Positions 58,524 through 64,000 of a stretch of DNA of 64,000 bases are shown piece by piece; position 1 is the stretch's first letter, and the number at the start of each line of letters is the position of its first letter. This stretch comes from Rhopalosiphum padi (Eukaryota; Arthropoda; Insecta; Hemiptera; Aphididae): assembly GCF_020882245.1 (NCBI RefSeq), contig NC_083598.1:1543178-1607177 (forward strand), written 5' to 3'. The translations under genes and the position numbers were made by a program. The notes below the pieces were generated by a model that did not search any database, had not been told where the DNA came from, and saw nothing but the letters and a program-made list of their open reading frames with translations.

Positions 58524-61055
58524 TTATATTAATACTTTGTTATAATATATATAAAAAATTGTTTTAATTTTAATTTTTTTTTCTGTTCTGGATTTTGACG
58601 TGGTTAACCATTTCCCAACTATCAGAGCAATGTCATCATCACATGAATTTTTAAACTTGGACTTGCGAGTTGCATCTATAAAAATAATTAGGAAATAATA
58701 TTAATATTATTTTGTTTATAATAAATTATAAAATGCCAAAAATTACCAATTATTGCTTTATTTATCAGCAAATTAGAAAAGTTGTATTTGTTCCTCAATC
58801 CATGATATGTAAACTCCATCAATAAGGAGTCCGCAAAAACTTTTTTCATAATTTTATGTATCATATCTGGTAAGGATTTTCCTCCAACTCTGATAAGCTC
58901 GCCAAACTAAAGTATTTAATAAGATTAATAGTAATAATAATAAAAAAAATTAATAAAACACACAAAACGGTAGATATAGGTAAAAATACAAAAGACCAAA
59001 GTAACGAAAAAGCAAGTAAAATATTAATAATAAAATAATATGTAATTTAATAATAATTTAATTTTCTTCTTAAAAGCACCCATAAGTATACATTTAAATA
59101 TATTTAAACTGTTCAACTTATAGATATAAATACTATTTTTATAAAACAAATGAAAATAACCAAATAATGAATTACTTATTCACCAAATTGTTATTCCATT
59201 ATACTACCAGAAATGATATTGCTAACAAGTGATATAATCTGACATTTCATTAAAAAAATCTTAAACATTTTTAATTTAGTAGCATATTATAATATATATA
59301 TAATAAAAATGGAATATTCAAATAGTTTTAGATACATTTAATATTTAAATATAATTAAAAAAAAATAGTGATTCATTTTATGATAACAATGTAAAATTAT
59401 TTTAGACTAATTTTCATAAAAACTGTTCAGTAGATGATTATTAGTTTAATACATACATACATACTGAAAAACACAACATATAATAAATAAAGAATTTTAC
59501 CACTTTGTTTCTGAAGTTTGAGTCCGATCTCATTTTACTTTCCATATCCTCTAGACTTTCATGATTTTGGAGTGGCCATGCAGAAATAAAATAATCGATT
59601 TCCTCATCAACAAAAATAGTCTTAATTAAGTATTAAAATGATTATTAGGTAAATTGGACAACATTTGCAGTATTTCTTGTTGGGTATCAGACATTTTATT
59701 TAATTCAATCTTTAAATATGCCAAATAACTAAGAACAGATTTCTGAAAGGCTAAACAAAAAGTTGCATACCTATGTATTAGTTCATTTTCATGTTTTTAA
59801 GTTTTAGTATAAGTATAAAACTTATATTTATTTCACATTATTCATGTTAATTATAATTATGTACCTATATATATTACATGTATGAGAACAATAATATAAT
59901 GCTTACTATTATTTTGTGAACTAGAAGGTGTACTATCGGTCGTCTTTGGGTTAGTTTTGTTTACATTTGATGGGGTTGTGTTATTAATGTTTATAACTGA
60001 AAAATATTGTAATAGATTAATTAATTAATAAGAATAGTTATATTAAATTGTTTACCATTATTTTTATGGACATCAAGAGCATACATGTTATTAAACTGGC
60101 TACATGAAGAATTAGGTGATGTAGTTTGTGGCACAATAATACTTGAAACAGTGGAAACTAAAACATTAACAATATTTATTTAATTTATTCTACATACTTA
60201 AAAATCAGTTTGTATACTTATAATATATAATATATACCTTCTTGAGATATAGCCGGGTCCAAAATATTTTCTGGATTGAGTTCATCATTTTCTTCAAACT
60301 ATTTATCAAAATATTTTTGAGTGATATAATTTGAGTATTATACAATAAAGATTCCTTCTGGTTATTTTTATATTCTGTAGTGAAATTATCATCAGAAATA
60401 TTCGAACGACCACTATTATATAATAATGTTAAGTCTACATTTCCTGTTTCATTTGTTTCAAAGTTCTGGTAAGATGTAGATGTTGATGCTGTTATAGAAG
60501 TAGATGTAGATGCTGATTTTTCTTTCTGGCTTTTAGGTTTTGAATTAATAAAATCATTATCAGAATTATGGTTACCATTATATATTTTGTCACCATTTGG
60601 TATATCAAATAAGTTTTTGTGACATGAAGATACTCCTAATGTTCCTTGATATCTTGTACTTTTGGCTTTGTTTTTATTTAATTCAGATATTTGTTTACGT
60701 TTTCTAACCAGTGTTTCTTGATCATAATCTGAAATATCAGAAGTAAACTGTGCTCGTTCACATTTCTCTTTTGCTTCTAATAACGAATCTGATTATAACA
60801 GTTTTAATACAATTAAATTATGTATTATACATTTAGTTTAGGTTGGTACATCAATGTAAATAACATACTTATATTTTTGGAAAAGACTCTCACTCTATAA
60901 TAATCAAATTCAAAATCATTGGGTTTTACTAGTGAAACTCTTAATTTTGAAGCTCCTTCATTATTTTTAAGCCAAGCACAATTATCTCCATTAACCCAAT
61001 ATGTGGGTACTACTTCAACACTGTTGTCTTGCACAAAGTGTACAATAGTCCACAT
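58524..61055 (-). pseudogene. DUF4806-domain gene with two frameshifts
   Basis: Seven exons with good GT-AG borders: 60869-61055, 60238-60788, 60056-60157, 59907-59996, 59501-59750, 58747-58906, 58524-58675. The N-terminus (MWTIVHFVQDNSVEVVPTYW, CAW) and the DUF4806 block (WPLQNHESLEDMESKM, GELIRVGGKSLPDMIHKIMKKVF, HGLRNKYNFSNLLINKAI) match a family expanded in aphids; its function is unknown. The middle is low-complexity Ser/Thr/Asn. Two breaks: near 60295-60302 in exon 2 and at about 59626-59631 in exon 5 (in-frame TAA), each explained by one lost T in a short T run. Everything else is open, so this is either a young pseudogene or a good gene with assembly errors. Confidence 0.72.
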
Positions 61056-61433
61056 ATTTGATCTAATAAAACTTAATTATATTAAAAATGTATATTAGGT
61101 GAATTATAATTTTTAAGAAATAGTTCTAATAAAATAATATTACTTACACTACAGGACTAAATATTCTAAAACTGCTAATGCTTATTATACAGTTATAAAC
61201 TTATAAAGATACATAATATAAACAAAAATAAAGAATTAATTTTCAAAATGAATAATCGGTATAACTACAGTAACAACTTGGTCAGTTGTTGACACAACAT
61301 ATTTTGTAATGATGTCATTAATGTCCCATACACATAACACTTTAGAAAAATAACTTATTTTATAAATTCCTAATTTACAACTCTCTACAGGTTTTTCAAA
61401 CATATTCTCTAACACTTCAAATGTTCTCCATAT
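61056..61433. other. upstream of the DUF4806 gene
   Basis: AT-rich; should include the promoter. A minus-strand ORF (61236-61640) crosses from the neighbouring repeat into this stretch, but the part here is probably chance extension. Confidence 0.4.
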
Positions 61434-61692
61434 CAAGTTAACCATCGAAAATAGGACGATCAATAGCGTCACAACTGCTGCAATAATTTTTTTGATTTCT
61501 TCCCATATGTAGGATAGAATGATGGTTAAATCTTCCTCACAGCATGTCATGTTCAACATCGTTGTGAAACTCATGAGTTTATTTTGTCTTATGATGCTTA
61601 CAATACACTTTGCTGTTGAATTAACGAATAAACAACGCAATCGACCGGACCAATGGCTGTTTACAGAACGTTATGAGTGAACATGTTCCTGG
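61434..61692 (-). repeat. membrane-ORF repeat family, copy C (3'-part only)
   Basis: Repeat similarity begins abruptly at CAAGTTAACCATCGAAAAT and covers the half that encodes the ORF N-terminus (MSFTTMLNMTCCEEDLTII...), which stays open. The ORF then runs into unrelated flanking DNA and stops at 61236, making a chimeric 134-codon frame. Confidence 0.85.
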
Positions 61693-62308
61693 TTGAATTG
61701 TTTAAAATTTATTTAAGATAAAACGGGTGTACAAGTACAAGATACTTAGATTGTATAATATTAAAAAGAACGTCACCGGATAACAATCTTGCCGGTAATC
61801 GAGCACAAATTACGGATTACTTATATGATGAACTAATTCCCTCCAAAATACGAGTACACCGGCGTATTAGGGTGACAAAGTACACCCACCAAAATGACAT
61901 CGCGGTCACGGCCGCTGCGATCGACCGGACCAATAGCCGCTTACAAGACGATATGAGTGAACATGTGTCCTTGGCTCCAGACATTGGGCGCCGTCGTCTG
62001 CCGTTGTCCTGATTATCACATTCAACACCTCCTCGGCCAACCGTGCGGTGAAGTTAACCATCGAAATTAGGACGATCAATAGCTTCACAACTGCTGCAAT
62101 AAATTTTTTGATTTCTTCCCATATGTGGGATAGAATGATGCTAAAATCTTCTTCACAGCATGTCTGGTTCGACATCGTTGTGAAACCCATGAGTTTATTT
62201 TGTCTTATGATGCTTACAATACACGTCTGCTTTTGAATTAACGAATAAACAACGCTACCGACCGGACCAATGGCCGTTTACAGAACGTTATGAGAGAACA
62301 TTTTCCTG
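61693..62308 (-). repeat. membrane-ORF repeat family, copy D
   Basis: Full unit of 616 bp, tandem with C and E. The minus ORF starts MGFTTMSNQTCCEEDF and is open for 94 codons (61906-62190) before a frame change after the CLEP segment. A 45-bp word (GCGATCGACCGGACCAAT...GAGTGAACATG) occurs twice per unit, once in the ORF and once at the unit junction. Confidence 0.88.
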
Positions 62309-62911
62309 GTTGAATTGTTTAAAATTTATTTAAGATAAAACGGGTGTACAAGTACAAGATACTTAGATTGTATAATATTAAAAAGAACGTCACCGGATAA
62401 CAATCTTGCCGGTAATCGAGCACAAATTACGGATTACTTATATGATGAACTAATTCCCTCCAAAATACGAGTACACCGGCGTATTAGGGTGACAAAGTAC
62501 ACCCACCAAAATGACATCGCGGTCACGGCCGCTGCGATCGACCGGACCAATAGCCGCTTACAAGACGATATGAGTGAACATGTGTCCTTGGCTCCAGACA
62601 TTGGGCGCCGTTGTCCTAATTATCACATTCAACACCTCCTCGGCCAACCGTGCGGTGAAGTTAACCATCGAAATTAGGACGATCAATAGCTTCACAACTG
62701 CTGCAATAAATTTTTTGATTTCTTCCCATATGTGGGATAGAATGATCTAAAATCTTCACAGCATGTCTGGTTCGACATCGTTGTGAAACCCATGAGTATA
62801 TTTTGTCTTATGATGCTTACAATACACGTCTGCTTTTGAATAAACGAATAAACAACGCGACCGACTGGACCAATGGCCGTTTACAGAACGTTCTGAGTGA
62901 ACATTTTCCTA
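62309..62911 (-). repeat. membrane-ORF repeat family, copy E
   Basis: 603-bp unit, almost identical to D with small deletions (about 10 bases in the CCGTCGTCTGCC block and a few near GAATGATCTAAAATC) that break the minus ORF. Confidence 0.88.
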
Positions 62912-63188
62912 GTTGAATTGTTTAAAATTTATTTAAGATAAAACGGGTGTACAAGTACAAGATACTTAGATTGTATAATATTAAAAAGAACGTCACCGGA
63001 TAACAATCTTGCCGGTAATCGAGCACAAATTACGGATTACTTATATGATTAACTACATCCCTCCAAAATACGAGTACACCGGCGTATTAGGATGACAATG
63101 TACACCCACCAAAATGACGTCGCGGTCACGGCCGCCGCGATCGACCGGACCCATGGCCGTTTACAGAACGTTATGAGTGAACGTTCCT
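62912..63188 (-). repeat. membrane-ORF repeat family, copy F (short unit)
   Basis: 277-bp unit. It matches the others up to GCGATCGACCGGACC, then goes directly into the junction copy of the same word (GGCCGTTTACAGAACGTTATGAG), so the roughly 340 bases between the two internal direct repeats are missing. Confidence 0.88.
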
Positions 63189-63803
63189 GGTTTAATTGTT
63201 TAAAATGTATTTAAGATAAAACGGGTGTACAAGTACAAGATACTTAGATTGTATAATATTAAAAAGAACGTCACCGGATAACAATCTTGCCGGTAATCGA
63301 GCACAAATTACGGATTACTTATATGATTAACTACTTCACTCCAAAATACGAGTACACCGGCGTATTAGGGTGACAATGTACACCCACCAAAATGACGTCG
63401 CGGTCACGGCCGCCGCGATCGACCGGAACAATAGCCGCTTACATGACGATATGAGTGAACATGTGTCCTTGGCTCCAGACATTGGGCGCCGTCGTCTGCC
63501 TTTGTCCTGATTATCACATTCAACACCTCCTCGGCCAACCGTGCGGTGAAGTTAACCATCGAAATTAGGACGATCAATAGCTTCACAACTGTTGTAATAA
63601 ATTTTTTGATTTCTTCCCATATGTGGGATAGAATGATCTAAAATCTTCTTCACAGCATGTCTGGTTCGACATCGTTGTTAAACCCATGAGTATATTTTGT
63701 CTTATGATGCTTACAATACACGTCTGCTTTTGAATTAACGAATAAACAACGCGACCGACTGGACCAATGGCCGTTTACAGAACGTTCTGAGTGAACATTT
63801 TCC
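63189..63803 (-). repeat. membrane-ORF repeat family, copy G
   Basis: 615-bp unit like D and E. The minus frame is open only in pieces (63404-63586), with a small deletion at GAATGATCTAAAATC as in E. Confidence 0.88.
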
Positions 63804-64000
63804 TAGTTGAATTGTTTAAAATGTATTTAAGATAAAACGGGTGTACAAGTACAAGATACTTAGATTGTATAATATTAAAAAGAACGTCACCGGATAACAA
63901 TCTTGCTGGTAATCGAGCACAAATTACGGATTACTTATATGATGAACTACTTCCCTCCAAAATACGAGTACACCGGCGTATTAGGGTGACAAAGCACACC
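63804..64000 (-). repeat. membrane-ORF repeat family, copy H (cut by window edge)
   Basis: First 197 bases of another unit; the array continues beyond the window. Confidence 0.88.

Noticed and set aside
61236..61640. 134-codon minus ORF as a separate protein
   Set aside because: Only the N-terminal half belongs to the repeat unit; the rest is chance reading into flanking DNA after a truncation.

Overview
The window reads as a eukaryotic, very AT-rich nuclear genome: genes are interrupted by short GT-AG introns, intergenic DNA is long, and transposons are dense. The conserved genes are animal-like. The transposon mix and the DUF4806-type gene family look like a hemipteran, most likely an aphid. 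The aphid call rests on my recognition of these families, not on a search.

Conserved genes, left to right. A polyubiquitin gene enters from the left edge (to 2636, +) with 11 full 76-residue units after a partial one. It converges on an intronless SKP1 gene (5246-5734, -). Cyclophilin-40/PPID (6572-10753, +, 8 exons, 372 aa) follows. A BLTP3/UHRF1BP1-type bridge-like lipid-transfer protein (19538-29860, +, 19 exons, 1286 aa) fills the centre. Mitochondrial peroxiredoxin Prx3 (34093-36051, -, 7 exons, 239 aa) and LIN37 of the MuvB/DREAM complex (40182-41785, -, 5 exons, 235 aa) come next. All exon chains were joined by hand; splice sites and phases agree throughout. These are mostly independent housekeeping genes. 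The only functional neighbourhood is ubiquitin beside the SCF adaptor SKP1.

Accessory DNA is concentrated from about 37 kb rightwards, with insertions also in introns and gaps further left. It contains: hAT-type elements with 8-bp target duplications (13327-13936, 18522-18657, 26541-27134, 43447-44542; a probable one at 21012-21708); two foldback elements whose arms are built of iterated short subrepeats (37527-38389 and 48044-49013); a TTAA-flanked MITE (38452-38579); a Merlin transposase relic; a piggyBac transposase broken by a nonsense codon; a decayed Helitron (52139-58468) whose 3' tail carries a mariner-like element with about 325-bp TIRs and DD41D spacing (56143-58367); and a decayed DUF4806 gene (58524-61055, -) with two frameshifts.

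The most unusual signal is a repeat family of about 616 bp that encodes a conserved 138-residue, membrane-like ORF on the minus strand and a near-equal ORF on the plus strand. It occurs as two copies at 49.6-51.5 kb, split by a hAT-like insert, and as a tandem array from 61.4 kb to the right edge. I do not recognise its product. No CRISPR, rRNA or tRNA was found.
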